A stretch of 64,000 nt of DNA, taken from positions 62,001 to 126,000 of the forward strand of contig NZ_QEWN01000129.1 of the NCBI RefSeq assembly GCF_006124995.1, written 5' to 3'. Below, one piece after another: positions 47,557 to 57,325 of the stretch. Source of the stretch: Vibrio sp. Hep-1b-8 (lineage in GTDB: Bacteria > Pseudomonadota > Gammaproteobacteria > Enterobacterales > Vibrionaceae). The notes below the pieces were generated by a model. The model had not been told where the DNA came from. It was given only the letters and a program-made list of their open reading frames with translations, and ran no database searches. Positions within the stretch are counted from its first letter, which is position 1. Each line of letters starts with the position of its first letter. Position numbers and translations under genes: made by a program.

Positions 47557-49146
47557 ATGCCGATGTCACTCGGAAATGCATTTATTAAGAACTTTCTTGG
47601 TAAAGCCCCAGATTGGTATAAAATTGCCATCATTTCATTCTTAATCATTAACCCTCTCGTTTTCTTCTTCGTCGACCCATTTGTCGCTGGTTGGTTACTC
47701 GTCGCTGAGTTTATCTTCACGCTTGCCATGGCATTAAAGTGTTACCCACTTCAGCCTGGTGGCTTGTTGGCAATCGAGGCGGTTGCTATCGGTATGACGA
47801 GCGCAGAGCAGGTTAAGCACGAACTTGTCGCCAACATCGAAGTACTGTTGCTGCTGGTCTTCATGGTTGCAGGTATCTATTTCATGAAGCAGCTACTGCT
47901 GTTTATCTTTACTAAGATACTGCTTGGTATTCGCTCTAAGAGCATGCTATCGCTAGCCTTCTGTTTCGCGGCGGCTTTCTTATCGGCATTCCTTGATGCT
48001 TTGACCGTTATCGCTGTTGTTATCAGCGTTGCAGTGGGTTTCTACGCTATCTACCACAAAGTCGCATCAGGACAAGGCCCGCATGCATCACACGACCATA
48101 CTCAAGATGATCACCTCTCCGAGCTAACTCGTGATGACTTAGAAAACTACCGCGCTTTCCTTCGCTCACTGCTTATGCACGCAGGTGTCGGTACGGCACT
48201 TGGTGGTGTAATGACCATGGTTGGCGAACCGCAAAACCTAATCATTGCCGACCAAGCAGGCTGGCAATTTGGTGAGTTCATCATTCGCATGCTGCCAGTG
48301 ACGGCGCCGGTTTTCATCTGCGGTATGGTGACTTGTGTATTAGTCGAGAAGCTCAAAGTTTTTGGCTACGGCGCACGCTTGCCTGAAAACGTACGTCAGA
48401 TCCTAGTCGACTTCGACAACGAAGAGCGCAAAAAACGTACAAACCAAGATATTGCCAAACTATGGATCCAAGGCATCATCGCTGTCTGGTTGATTGTAGG
48501 TCTAGCGCTTCACTTAGCAGCAGTAGGTTTGATCGGTCTTTCGGTGATTATCCTCGCAACTGCGTTTACGGGCGTAATTGAAGAACATTCTATGGGTAAA
48601 GCGTTCGAAGAGGCTCTGCCGTTCACAGCACTACTCGCGGTATTCTTCGCTGTCGTAGCGGTAATCATTGACCAGCAACTATTCAAGCCAGTGATTGACG
48701 CGGTACTTCATGTTGAAGACAAGGGAGCTCAGTTGGCTCTGTTCTACGTGGCGAACGGTTTGCTGTCGATGGTATCAGACAACGTATTCGTTGGTACGGT
48801 GTACATCAACGAAGTTAAGACGGCTCTTATCGAAGGTGTTATTACTCGCGAGCAGTTTGATTTACTAGCGGTTGCAATCAACACAGGTACGAACTTACCA
48901 TCAGTTGCTACCCCTAACGGTCAGGCAGCATTCCTGTTCTTGCTGACGTCTGCATTAGCTCCTCTAGTCCGCCTTTCATATGGCCGTATGGTGCTGATGG
49001 CACTGCCTTATACCCTAGTGCTAGCACTGGTTGGTTTAGCAGGTATTGTGTTCTTGGTAGAACCAATGACCGCTTGGTTCTACGACGCTGGTTGGATTAT
49101 GCCTCACGTGGGTGATATTGCTCCAGCAGTATCTTCTGGACACTAA
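47557..49146 (+). CDS. nhaB: Na+/H+ antiporter NhaB
   Basis: Inner-membrane sodium/proton antiporter of 529 residues with about twelve helices, important for sodium and pH homeostasis in marine vibrios. It begins [22 protein letters not shown], as in E. coli and Vibrio Nha[15 protein letters not shown] near 146-160 and [10 protein letters not shown] near 407-416 are family blocks with membrane-embedded acidic residues. It is followed by dsbB, the same order as in E. coli, but a terminator separates them. Confidence 0.97.
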   Translation: MPMSLGNAFIKNFLGKAPDWYKIAIISFLIINPLVFFFVDPFVAGWLLVAEFIFTLAMALKCYPLQPGGLLAIEAVAIGMTSAEQVKHELVANIEVLLLLVFMVAGIYFMKQLLLFIFTKILLGIRSKSMLSLAFCFAAAFLSAFLDALTVIAVVISVAVGFYAIYHKVASGQGPHASHDHTQDDHLSELTRDDLENYRAFLRSLLMHAGVGTALGGVMTMVGEPQNLIIADQAGWQFGEFIIRMLPVTAPVFICGMVTCVLVEKLKVFGYGARLPENVRQILVDFDNEERKKRTNQDIAKLWIQGIIAVWLIVGLALHLAAVGLIGLSVIILATAFTGVIEEHSMGKAFEEALPFTALLAVFFAVVAVIIDQQLFKPVIDAVLHVEDKGAQLALFYVANGLLSMVSDNVFVGTVYINEVKTALIEGVITREQFDLLAVAINTGTNLPSVATPNGQAAFLFLLTSALAPLVRLSYGRMVLMALPYTLVLALVGLAGIVFLVEPMTAWFYDAGWIMPHVGDIAPAVSSGH

Positions 49147-49193
49147 TCACTAAATAGTAAAAGTTTTTGTTGATAGAGAAACTTTTCCGCGAT

Positions 49194-49222
49194 AAAAAGC
49201 TCTGATAACTCAGAGCTTTTTT
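49194..49222 (+). terminator. Terminator of nhaB
   Basis: 12-bp stem AAAAAGCTCTGA/TCAGAGCTTTTT (49194-49205 with 49210-49221), loop TAAC. Confidence 0.9.
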
Positions 49223-49241
49223 ATTACTACAGGATATTTGT

Positions 49242-49763
49242 GTGAACATTCTTTCCAGTATCAAAACATTTTCACAAAGACGACTGTCTTGGTTGTTGCT
49301 GTTACTCTTCGTTGTTTTCTTTGAAGCATGCGCCCTCTTCTTTCAACATGTGATGATGCTTTCACCTTGTGTGATGTGTATCTATGAGCGAGTTGCAATG
49401 CTCGGCATTGGTGGAGCAGCATTAGTTGGTTTAATTGCCCCAAACAACCCTGTTATTCGTTGGCTAGGCCTTGCAACATGGGGCGCGAGCTCATACAAAG
49501 GTCTGACTTTGGCATTACAGCACGTTGATTACCAATTTAATCCATCACCATTCGCTACCTGTGACCTGTTTGTGACCTTCCCAGACTGGGCACCGCTCAA
49601 CAAGTGGGTTCCATGGATGTTTGAAGCTTACGGTGACTGCAGCAAGGTGGTGTGGCAATTCCTGACTCTATCAATGCCACAGTGGCTAGTGGTGATTTTT
49701 GCTGCAAACTTAGTGGCGTTGGCTGTTGTAGTGGTTGCGCAATTGGCGAAGAATATAGACTAG
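49242..49763 (+). CDS. dsbB: Disulfide bond formation protein DsbB
   Basis: Inner-membrane quinone reductase of 173 residues that reoxidises DsbA. Four helices; the first redox pair is C43-C46 in SPCVMC, the second C107 and C133 in the second periplasmic loop, all in the expected places. GTG start with AGGATA nearby. The stop codon TAG is the first TAG of a 160-bp tandem array that follows without a gap. Confidence 0.96.
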   Translation: MNILSSIKTFSQRRLSWLLLLLFVVFFEACALFFQHVMMLSPCVMCIYERVAMLGIGGAALVGLIAPNNPVIRWLGLATWGASSYKGLTLALQHVDYQFNPSPFATCDLFVTFPDWAPLNKWVPWMFEAYGDCSKVVWQFLTLSMPQWLVVIFAANLVALAVVVVAQLAKNID

Positions 49764-49919
49764 AGAACTAGAGAACTAGAGAACTAGAGAACTAGAGAAC
49801 TAGAGAACTAGAGAACTAGAGAACTAGAGAACTAGAGAACTAGAGAACTAGAGAACTAGAGAACTAGAGAACTAGAGAACTAGAGAACTAGAGAACTAGA
49901 GAACTAGAGAACTAGAGAA
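49760..49919. repeat. Tandem array of 20 perfect 8-bp units (CTAGAGAA)
   Basis: Exactly 160 bases of the octamer CTAGAGAA with no mismatch. Since 8 is not a multiple of 3 and CTAG is its own complement, TAG occurs in all three frames on both strands every 24 bases. The first unit supplies the stop of dsbB. Perfect copies suggest recent expansion by slippage. It is not a CRISPR array: there are no spacers. Confidence 0.97.
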
Positions 49920-49927
49920 AGTTTGGA

Positions 49928-49956
49928 GGGTTGGCGTGAGAGCGTCAACCCTTTTT
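49928..49956 (+). terminator. Terminator of dsbB, beyond the tandem array
   Basis: GGGTTGGCG/CGTCAACCC (49928-49936 with 49943-49951, one G-T) followed by TTTTT. The array therefore lies inside the dsbB 3' untranslated region. Confidence 0.8.
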
Positions 49957-50016
49957 ATTTGGAGAGCTGGATTATTATCCCTTCCAGGGAACAAGTCCTG
50001 TCAACACCTTTGTACT

Positions 50017-50169
50017 AACGGTTCTTTCACCGTTCTACCAACCCCAACCTCTCGCAGGACGGAGTCCGATCTCGATTCTCGAAACGAAGTGTTCTCGAAG
50101 GGCGTAGCCCGTTCTAAACTCTCGGAGCGAAGCGTTCTCGCCTTCTCTAAACAGCGGGCGACGCCCGCT
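50017..50169. repeat. Cluster of mini-hairpins between dsbB and ftsK
   Basis: Six short inverted repeats follow one another: AACGGT/ACCGTT (50017-50034), GGAC/GTCC (50057-50067), CGAAAC/GTTCTCG (near 50080-50097), GGGC/GCCC (50100-50110), GAGCG/CGTTC (near 50124-50136) and AGCGGGC/GCCCGCT (50153-50169). Several have GA-containing loops and TCTCG or TTCTCG flanks. The last arm overlaps the ftsK stop codon and may act as its terminator. It resembles a REP-like intergenic mosaic; copy number elsewhere is unknown. Confidence 0.5.
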
Positions 50170-53077
50170 AGTTCATTTCCCTACCGGGAGCTGGTGCCAA
50201 CACTTCACGGTTGCCGTTGTGACCTGGCGCACTGACGATACCTTGTGCCTCAAGTTGTTCGACAATTCGAGCCGCTCGGTTATAGCCAATCTTAAAGCGG
50301 CGCTGCACCCCTGAAACTGAGCCACGACGTGACTGAACCACGTGTTCGACGACTTGGTCAAACAGTGGATCCATCTCTTCATCATCTTCCAATTTCTCAC
50401 CCGGCAACAGCGCGTCAGGCCCTTGATCGCCATTAGTGATTTCATCAATGTAGTTTGGTTTACCGCGCGCTTTCCAGTTGTTCACTACCGCATGAACATC
50501 ATCATCCGAGGCGAATGCGCCGTGAACACGTACAGTGTGACTAGAACCTGGAGGCAAGTAGAGCATATCACCCATGCCAAGTAGCGACTCTGCGCCACCC
50601 TGATCCAAGATGGTACGAGAGTCCGTCTTAGTCGAAACGGTGAATGCCACACGTGTTGGTATGTTGGCCTTAATTAAGCCGGTGATAACGTCAACGGAAG
50701 GACGCTGTGTCGCCAGAATCAAGTGAATACCGGCTGCACGGGCTTTCTGAGCAAGTCGAGCAATCAGTTCTTCAACCTTCTTGCCGACTACCATCATAAG
50801 ATCAGCAAATTCATCAACGATAACAACAATATATGGTAGCTTTTCTAATAGCGGAGCATGTTCATCCATACTGTCGCCCGGCTGCCAAAGCGGATCGTGA
50901 ATCGGATGCCCCGCTTCTGCTGCCATTTTTAGCTTATCGTTGAAACCTTTAATGTTACGTACTCCGAGTAACGACATCAGCTTATAGCGTCGTTCCATCT
51001 CACCCACACACCAGCGGAGTGCGTTGGATGCGTCTTTCATGTCGGTAACAACTTCTGAAAGGAGGTGCGGGATCCCTTCATACACGGATAATTCCAGCAT
51101 TTTAGGGTCAATCATGATAAAGCGAACCTCTTCAGGTGTGGCTTTATATAGCATGCTGAGAATCATGACGTTGACACCCACGGACTTACCGGAACCTGTG
51201 GTACCCGCCACCAGAACGTGTGGCATTTTAGACAGATCGGCAACCACGGCCTCTCCGGCAATGTCCTGACCAAGTACAACCGTCGTTGGAGACTTGGCTT
51301 CAATAAACTGCTGGCTGCCAACCACATCCGAGAAGAAAACCGTCTGTCTACTCATGTTGGGTAGCTCTAAACCAACATAAGGTTTGCCTGGAATCACTTC
51401 GACAACACGAACCGCCATCGCAGATAGCGAACGAGCTAAGTCCATCGACAAACTAGAGATTCGGCTTACTTTCACACCCGGTGCGAGATCGAGTTCGAAT
51501 CTTGTAATGACAGGGCCTGGGAAGATATCAACAACGGTTGCCTGAATCTTGTAGTCTGCCAGTTTGGCTTCTACCAGACGAGCGATATTCTCCAGCGCTT
51601 CGCGATCAATAAAGTTTTCTCGTTTTTCTGGATGATACAACAGCTCAAGAGTTGGCATCGGCTCAAGAGGTTTTGGCAGATTTGGCTCGTGCTGAACCAA
51701 AAATGGATTCTGCTGTGCAACCACTTTTGCTTTCGCTTCTTCAACTAGGTTGTGCAGAGCCGCCGCGTCTTTATCAGCAATGTCTTCTGCCTCTATTGGA
51801 TGAACCATTTCAGCCGCAGAATCTTCAACGACATCAAAGGATGAAATAACAGGTTCCTGATACTCTTCGTCAGGGGTAATTTCAGAAGAGATTTGTGCCA
51901 AGTCAGAATCGCTAATTGAAGGCTGAATAATCTCTTCTTCAACCAAGTCAGTGTGCCAAGGCAGATCAACCCTCTCTTGATTCGATGATTCTGACGGTAA
52001 TGGTGCTGACTCTTGTGCGGAAACAACACTGAGTTGCTCTTCCACACTCGCGGTAACCTCTGGGCTTGGCGCAAGATCATCAACGCTACGCGCAGCATTT
52101 TCTAACTCTTCAATCGTAGCACCAAGTTGCTTGGTTCTTTCAAACGTTGGTGCTGGGTCGATCGGTTCTACCTCCGCATGATTGGTCATTGCGGAGAATT
52201 CCATCGATGGTTCAACCGCCGTTTGCCACTCTGGTTCTGCTGTCTCACGAACCTGAGGTTGAGGCGCAGGTTCTACGGTTTTGACCGTTGCCATCTCTGG
52301 CATATGGATATTAAAGCGTCTTTCACTTTGCGTTGCTGGCTGGGCTTGTGGTTGGGCTTCTTCAGGGTCAATAGATAGAGAATCGGCACTTTCGTAATGA
52401 TTGAGTTCCGCTTCGAGAATTTCATCCTGACGACCTCTCATCTTGTTAACCAACAGAGTAATGAGTTGGATGGTTTTCTCTCCGAGCCAATCAACTATCG
52501 ACAGCCATGAAATACCCGTGAGCAAGGTAAACCCTGCCCCCCACAGGAAAAGAAAGACCAAAGTGGTACCTAAAACATTCAGTGTCGGAAGGGCAAGACT
52601 GGTCAAGACATCACCGATCACCCCGCCAGAGGAGAAATACCAGATATCATCGAAGTTGATATCCGCCAAACCACAGCTGGTCAAAATGATGACCGTGAGA
52701 CCTAACAATCGAGCCCCCCAAAGCATGAGGTCGAGCGTTTCACCTTCTTCGCGTTTGCGTAACATGACCCAGGCCGTTGCCGTCACCACAAATGGAATCA
52801 CATAAGCTAAAGAACCAAAAACAAAAAACAGCGTATCCGCCAACCAAGCTCCCACGAGCCCACCAGCGTTATCTATCTCTCCCCCCCATGCGGTTTGCGA
52901 CCACGAAGGATCGGCGGCACTAAAGGTCGTCAGTGCCACTGATAGGAATATCGAAATTAAAACAATCACGATCAAGCTACATTCCTGAAGGCGTTGTGGA
53001 CCGCTGAGGCGGGACGTCGGTGATTCCTCACCCGTCTTAATGATCGTATGTACTTTATTTTTGGTTTCTTTAAACAT
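50168..53077 (-). CDS. ftsK: DNA translocase FtsK
   Basis: Divisome protein of 969 residues that pumps DNA toward dif and activates XerCD recombination at septation. Four N-terminal membrane helices (about 35-180) are followed by an acidic linker rich in Pro, Gln and Glu (about 220-480), then the RecA-like motor with Walker [11 protein letters not shown] near 626, Walker [15 protein letters not shown], and a C-terminal gamma winged helix ([23 protein letters not shown]) that reads KOPS. The linker is shorter than in E. coli. I start at ATG 53077, not the TTG two codons earlier. lrp lies upstream on the same strand, as in enterobacteria. Confidence 0.97.
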   Translation of the reverse strand: MFKETKNKVHTIIKTGEESPTSRLSGPQRLQECSLIVIVLISIFLSVALTTFSAADPSWSQTAWGGEIDNAGGLVGAWLADTLFFVFGSLAYVIPFVVTATAWVMLRKREEGETLDLMLWGARLLGLTVIILTSCGLADINFDDIWYFSSGGVIGDVLTSLALPTLNVLGTTLVFLFLWGAGFTLLTGISWLSIVDWLGEKTIQLITLLVNKMRGRQDEILEAELNHYESADSLSIDPEEAQPQAQPATQSERRFNIHMPEMATVKTVEPAPQPQVRETAEPEWQTAVEPSMEFSAMTNHAEVEPIDPAPTFERTKQLGATIEELENAARSVDDLAPSPEVTASVEEQLSVVSAQESAPLPSESSNQERVDLPWHTDLVEEEIIQPSISDSDLAQISSEITPDEEYQEPVISSFDVVEDSAAEMVHPIEAEDIADKDAAALHNLVEEAKAKVVAQQNPFLVQHEPNLPKPLEPMPTLELLYHPEKRENFIDREALENIARLVEAKLADYKIQATVVDIFPGPVITRFELDLAPGVKVSRISSLSMDLARSLSAMAVRVVEVIPGKPYVGLELPNMSRQTVFFSDVVGSQQFIEAKSPTTVVLGQDIAGEAVVADLSKMPHVLVAGTTGSGKSVGVNVMILSMLYKATPEEVRFIMIDPKMLELSVYEGIPHLLSEVVTDMKDASNALRWCVGEMERRYKLMSLLGVRNIKGFNDKLKMAAEAGHPIHDPLWQPGDSMDEHAPLLEKLPYIVVIVDEFADLMMVVGKKVEELIARLAQKARAAGIHLILATQRPSVDVITGLIKANIPTRVAFTVSTKTDSRTILDQGGAESLLGMGDMLYLPPGSSHTVRVHGAFASDDDVHAVVNNWKARGKPNYIDEITNGDQGPDALLPGEKLEDDEEMDPLFDQVVEHVVQSRRGSVSGVQRRFKIGYNRAARIVEQLEAQGIVSAPGHNGNREVLAPAPGREMN

Positions 53078-53130
53078 AACCAACTTTATCTATGTGAAAC
53101 ACCAATGAGCGAAGAGGCTCTGATCGGTAA

Positions 53131-53168
53131 GAAAAAAATAGTCCGAGCAGCAACGCTACTCGGACTAT
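53131..53168 (-). terminator. Terminator of lrp
   Basis: 10-bp stem ATAGTCCGAG/CTCGGACTAT (53138-53147 with 53159-53168) with a small inner AGC/GCT pair, followed on the transcribed strand by a run of U. It separates lrp from ftsK. Confidence 0.87.
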
Positions 53169-53258
53169 CGATTTAACCATATCAGGCGCAAAAACCCAAT
53201 TGCTTAAAGTCAGAATATCGAAAGCTATTAGGACTTTAGGCTTGAGATCATGTCAGAA

Positions 53259-53753
53259 CTATCGAGTTTTGATCACCAACTGGTTGGTTTGTTTGACTTC
53301 TTCCATTACCACGTATGTTCGTGTGTCGTTAACACCTGGTAAACGAAGAAGCGTATCACCCAGAAGCTTACGGTAAGCACTCATGTCTGATACACGTGTT
53401 TTTAACAAATAGTCAAAGTCACCAGAAACTAGGTGACACTCTTGAATATCATCCAGTTTCTGCACCGCGGTGTTGAACTGCTCAAACACGTCTGGTGCAC
53501 CTCGGTTTAACGTAATCTCTACAAACACGAGCAATGACGCGTCGAGATATTGCGGGTTAAGCAATGCGGTATAACCCGTAATGTACCCCTGGCGCTCTAA
53601 ACGACGTACACGTTCCAAACACGGTGTAGGAGAAAGTCCTACACGTTTTGATAACTCTACGTTCGAAATTCGACCATCTTTCTGCAACTCATTAAGAATG
53701 TTGCGGTCGATGCGATCTAGATCCTTGGACGGCTTTTTATTGTTGTCTGCCAT
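53259..53753 (-). CDS. lrp: Leucine-responsive regulatory protein
   Basis: Global regulator of 164 residues. The N-terminal helix-turn-helix is DRIDRNILNELQKDGRISNVELSKRVGLSPTPCLERVRRL; the C-terminal RAM ligand domain follows (TGYTALLNP..., ending ETRTYVV-type strand VNDTRTYVVMEEVKQ). It matches E. coli Lrp in length. It is divergent from ald across 174 AT-rich bases, where Lrp would be expected to act on ald. Confidence 0.97.
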   Translation of the reverse strand: MADNNKKPSKDLDRIDRNILNELQKDGRISNVELSKRVGLSPTPCLERVRRLERQGYITGYTALLNPQYLDASLLVFVEITLNRGAPDVFEQFNTAVQKLDDIQECHLVSGDFDYLLKTRVSDMSAYRKLLGDTLLRLPGVNDTRTYVVMEEVKQTNQLVIKTR

Positions 53754-53927
53754 TTTTTATTCCACCTTATTACTTCCTTGCAAAAAAATATACTACAACT
53801 TTTTAATATTCAGTATCAAATTTTATTCAAACATATCTATACTAGATATTAATTCGACAGAATTACCCTACAAACAGTTAATACAACCATCATAGTTTAT
53901 ACAACTAACATAAAATGAGGATTCAGG

Positions 53928-55052
53928 ATGATTATTGGCGTACCTAAGGAAATCAAAAACCACGAATACCGTGTTGGTATGATCCCAGCGAGCGTTCGCG
54001 AGCTAGTGTCTCAAGGTCACCAAGTTTTTGTTGAAACTAATGCCGGTTCAGGCATCGGTTTTTCAGACGATGATTACATCGCTGTAGGCGCATCCATTCT
54101 TCCTACCGCTGCTGACGTTTTCGCGAAAGCAGAAATGATTGTAAAGGTTAAAGAACCTCAAGCTGTCGAGCGAGCTATGCTTCGAGAAGGGCAAATTTTA
54201 TTTACTTATTTGCACCTAGCACCAGATTTTCCACAAACTGAAGAGCTAATCAAGAGCAAAGCTGTCTGTATAGCATATGAGACTGTAACAGATAATATGG
54301 GTAGGTTGCCACTACTTGCGCCAATGTCTGAGGTAGCAGGTCGCATGTCTATTCAAGCGGGTGCACAAACTTTAGAGAAATCTCACGGTGGTAGCGGCCT
54401 TCTGATTGGCGGTGTACCTGGTGTTGAGCCAGCTAAAGTTGTAGTTATCGGCGGCGGTGTCGTTGGTGCTAACGCGGCACGTATGGCTGTAGGTCTACGC
54501 GCTGACGTAACTATCCTTGACCGTAACGTAGACGCTCTACGTCGTTTGGATGAAGAATTCCAAGGTCGTGCAAAAGTGGTTTACTCTACAGAAGATGCCA
54601 TTGAGAAGCATGTTCTAGAAGCTGACCTAGTTATTGGCGCAGTACTAATCCCAGGTGCAGCAGCGCCTAAACTAGTAACAAAAGAGCATATCGCTAAGAT
54701 GAAGCCAGGTTCAGCGGTTGTTGACGTAGCAATCGACCAAGGCGGCTGTTTCGAGACTTCACACGCAACAACGCATGCAGAACCAACTTACATCGTTGAC
54801 GACGTAGTTCACTACTGTGTTGCAAATATGCCAGGTGCAGTTGCTCGTACTTCTACGTTTGCTCTTAACAATGCAACACTGCCGTACATTGTTAAACTTG
54901 CTAACAAAGGTTACCGCGAAGCCCTACTCGCAGACAAAGGCTTCCTAGAAGGCTTGAACGTCATTCACGGTAAAGTAACGTGTAAAGAAGTGGCTGAAAG
55001 CTTCAACCTAGAGTATGTAGAACCAGCACAAGCAATCGCTATGTTCAACTAA
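53928..55052 (+). CDS. ald: Alanine dehydrogenase
   Basis: Cytoplasmic NAD-dependent enzyme of 374 residues interconverting L-alanine and pyruvate plus ammonia. It starts [20 protein letters not shown], has the catalytic lysine/histidine regions (VKVKEPQ near 73-79, YLHLAPD near 93-99) and the NAD fold [17 protein letters not shown] near 170-186. Divergent lrp suggests local control, a common pairing in bacteria. ATGAGG lies a few bases before the ATG. Confidence 0.97.
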   Translation: MIIGVPKEIKNHEYRVGMIPASVRELVSQGHQVFVETNAGSGIGFSDDDYIAVGASILPTAADVFAKAEMIVKVKEPQAVERAMLREGQILFTYLHLAPDFPQTEELIKSKAVCIAYETVTDNMGRLPLLAPMSEVAGRMSIQAGAQTLEKSHGGSGLLIGGVPGVEPAKVVVIGGGVVGANAARMAVGLRADVTILDRNVDALRRLDEEFQGRAKVVYSTEDAIEKHVLEADLVIGAVLIPGAAAPKLVTKEHIAKMKPGSAVVDVAIDQGGCFETSHATTHAEPTYIVDDVVHYCVANMPGAVARTSTFALNNATLPYIVKLANKGYREALLADKGFLEGLNVIHGKVTCKEVAESFNLEYVEPAQAIAMFN

Positions 55053-55072
55053 TGTTGAATGATTGAATTGAT

Positions 55073-55102
55073 AAAAACGCTCACTTCGGTGGGCGTTTTT
55101 TT
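55073..55102 (+). terminator. Terminator of ald
   Basis: AAAACGCTCAC/GTGGGCGTTTT with a TTCG tetraloop (about 55074-55096; one G-T), then a run of T. Confidence 0.88.
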
Positions 55103-55106
55103 GTTT

Positions 55107-55141
55107 GAGTGGCGAGTGGCGAGTGGCGAGTGGCGAGTGGC
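55107..55141. repeat. Tandem repeat, five 7-bp units (GAGTGGC)
   Basis: Five perfect copies of GAGTGGC, with a partial sixth GAGC, directly behind the ald terminator. It sits in a 151-base gap between ald and yfbV that otherwise holds nothing recognisable. Confidence 0.93.
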
Positions 55142-55203
55142 GAGCAATTATTGACACAACATTTGCTATGCCAACACTTTTCACTAGAAGCTCGTCGCTT
55201 ATC

Positions 55204-55656
55204 TTAGAACCAGCGCTCCAACGCTGACTTATCTAACTGTCGAAACGCACGATTGAGTATCTGTGCTAACTCTTTATAGCGAGGACGCGATTTCATCGGT
55301 TCTAACGCACAGCCACTTTCGACAATTTTTTGGTAAATTTCGCGGTACCAGCCGGCAAGTGCTGGCGGAAGCTGAGTATTAGATCGATTCCCTAACCACC
55401 ACATGCCTTGAATCGGCATACTGATCGCAAATAATGCAATGATCACGGCCTGAGGCATCGACTGGTAATTATTGAACGCCATTTGGGTAAGTACGCTGAT
55501 CGCGGCAATAGCGGGCATCACTTTTACACCAAAGCGAGTTGCTTTAATGATCCGCTGCTCAGGGAATAGCATATTCAGCTCTTTGCGCATGGGCCAAATA
55601 TCCATGTACTTTTGCCCGTCTCGTAGGCTGTGAACTAAACCGACTTTATTACTCAT
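55204..55656 (-). CDS. yfbV: YfbV family membrane protein (UPF0208)
   Basis: Inner-membrane protein of 150 residues with two hydrophobic helices (about 45-65 and 70-88). It begins [27 protein letters not shown], matching E. coli YfbV, which has been implicated in confining the Ter macrodomain; that role is from the family. The open frame has a GTG five codons earlier, but the ATG at 55656 matches homologues. It is divergent from ackA, as in E. coli. Confidence 0.92.
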   Translation of the reverse strand: MSNKVGLVHSLRDGQKYMDIWPMRKELNMLFPEQRIIKATRFGVKVMPAIAAISVLTQMAFNNYQSMPQAVIIALFAISMPIQGMWWLGNRSNTQLPPALAGWYREIYQKIVESGCALEPMKSRPRYKELAQILNRAFRQLDKSALERWF

Positions 55657-56006
55657 AGGGGGCTCTCTCACTTCGTCCGTGGGTCCAAAACTAAAATTTA
55701 GTTGAAAGATTCAACTATAAGGACAAAAAATTGATGAAAGTTAATATTCTTTCAAATTTTTTTTGTTATCATTGGTTATTATCGTTATCCTTTGCGGACC
55801 CACAATCTCATTGTTGCCGTTATTTACAATTTAAGCAACTCTTGAGACCTTTCTGCAGCGGATGCAAGAGTGGTTGATCTGGATCGCCACTGTCTTTTTA
55901 TATGGAATTCTAAGTTTTTTTGACCAAGATTAGTACGCAGCTTGTAATGCATCGTCTATTCTTGTGATTAATTTTTATCCTAACTGATTATTACAGGTAG
56001 TCACTC
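55657..56006. promoter_or_regulatory. Divergent yfbV-ackA promoter region
   Basis: 350 AT-rich bases without a supported ORF. GTGGGTCC near 55678-55685 and GGACCCAC near 55796-55803 form a distant inverted repeat that may be fortuitous. AGGT precedes the ackA ATG by about 8 bases. I could not identify a specific operator. Confidence 0.35.
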
Positions 56007-57203
56007 ATGTCAAAGCTAGTTTTAGTTTTAAACTGCGGTAGTTCTTCTCTTAAATTTGCTGTTGTTGATGCAGAAAGCGGTGATGAGCATCTAACGGGTC
56101 TTGCAGAATGTCTGCACCTTCCAGAAGCTCGTATCAAGTGGAAACTTGACGGTAAGCACGAAGCTCAACTGGGCAACGGTGCAGCTCACGAAGAAGCACT
56201 AGCGTTCATGGTAGAAACTATTCTTGCTTCTAAGCCAGAGCTTTCTGAGAACCTAGCAGCAATCGGTCACCGTGTTGTACACGGCGGCGAGAAGTTCACT
56301 CAGTCTGCACTAATTACTGACGACGTACTTAAAGGCATCGAAGACTGTGCAACACTGGCACCTCTTCACAACCCTGCTCACATCATCGGTATCAAAGCAG
56401 CTCAAAAATCTTTCCCAGCGCTGAAAAACGTTGCTGTGTTCGACACTGCTTTCCACCAAACGATGCCAGAAGAGTCTTACCTTTACGCTCTTCCATACAG
56501 CCTATACAAAGAGCACGGTATCCGTCGTTACGGCATGCACGGTACTTCTCACCTATTTATCACACGTGAAGTAGCTAACATCCTTGGCAAGCCAGTTGAA
56601 GAAGTAAACATCATCAACTGTCACCTAGGTAACGGTGCTTCTGTATGTGCGGTTAAGAACGGTAAGTCAGTAGACACTTCTATGGGTCTAACTCCTCTTG
56701 AAGGTCTAGTAATGGGTACTCGTTGTGGTGACATCGATCCTGCAATCATCTTCCACCTACACGACACTCTTGGTTACTCAGTTGAGAAAATCAACAACAT
56801 GCTAACTAAAGAGTCTGGTCTAGCGGGTCTAACTGAAGTGACTTCTGACTGTCGTTTCGTTGAAGATAACTACGGTGAGAAAGAAGAAGCAACACGCGCA
56901 ATGGACGTGTTCTGTCACCGTCTAGCTAAGTACGTAGCGGGTTACACTGCTTCTCTTGAAGGCCGTCTAGACGCTATCGTGTTCACTGGCGGTATCGGCG
57001 AAAACTCTGGCCCTATCCGTGAAATGGTTCTAAACCGCCTAGGTATCTTCGGTATCGAAGTTGATGGTGAAGCTAACCTTAAAGCACGTTTCGGCGGCGA
57101 AGGTACTATCACTACTGCGAACAGCCGTATCCCAGCAATGGTTATCTCTACTAACGAAGAGCTAGTTATCGCTGAAGACACTGCACGTCTAGCAGGTCTT
57201 TAA
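56007..57203 (+). CDS. ackA: Acetate kinase
   Basis: Cytoplasmic kinase of 398 residues that converts acetyl phosphate and ADP to acetate and ATP, the last step of overflow and fermentative acetate production. It starts [19 protein letters not shown] (phosphate-binding loop) and has RYGMHGTSH near 172-180, NCHLGNGAS near 205-213 and FTGGIGENS near 326-334. Codon use is highly biased, like pflB. pta follows after 122 bases that contain two hairpins. Confidence 0.98.
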   Translation: MSKLVLVLNCGSSSLKFAVVDAESGDEHLTGLAECLHLPEARIKWKLDGKHEAQLGNGAAHEEALAFMVETILASKPELSENLAAIGHRVVHGGEKFTQSALITDDVLKGIEDCATLAPLHNPAHIIGIKAAQKSFPALKNVAVFDTAFHQTMPEESYLYALPYSLYKEHGIRRYGMHGTSHLFITREVANILGKPVEEVNIINCHLGNGASVCAVKNGKSVDTSMGLTPLEGLVMGTRCGDIDPAIIFHLHDTLGYSVEKINNMLTKESGLAGLTEVTSDCRFVEDNYGEKEEATRAMDVFCHRLAKYVAGYTASLEGRLDAIVFTGGIGENSGPIREMVLNRLGIFGIEVDGEANLKARFGGEGTITTANSRIPAMVISTNEELVIAEDTARLAGL

Positions 57204-57212
57204 TTGACTTAA

Positions 57213-57297
57213 CCAGCTGCTAAATAGGCAGCTGGCTTTCTTATTCTGGGGCTCAACTCCTATTCTTTGCAGTGCAAGGAATAATAGTTGAGCTTTT
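57213..57297 (+). terminator. Two consecutive terminator-like hairpins between ackA and pta
   Basis: First: CCAGCTGC/GCAGCTGG (57213-57220 with 57228-57235) then CTTTCTTATTCT. Second: GCTCAACT/AGTTGAGC (57251-57258 with 57286-57293), continued inside by TATTC/GAATA and TTGC/GCAA to an AGT loop, about 17 bp plus a G-U, then TTTTATC. Both look like intrinsic terminators or attenuators within an operon normally co-transcribed. Confidence 0.75.
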
Positions 57298-57325
57298 ATC
57301 CCCAATAGCTATAGGTACTCTACGA

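Noticed and set aside
49760..49919. Possible CRISPR array
   Set aside because: The 8-bp units are contiguous with no spacers, and no cas gene is present.
49936..50235. 99-codon plus-strand frame after dsbB
   Set aside because: It begins inside the dsbB terminator, runs through the hairpin cluster and overlaps the end of ftsK antisense.
57272..57325. 18-codon N-terminal extension of Pta
   Set aside because: These codons fall inside the second intercistronic hairpin, and the shorter start matches E. coli Pta.
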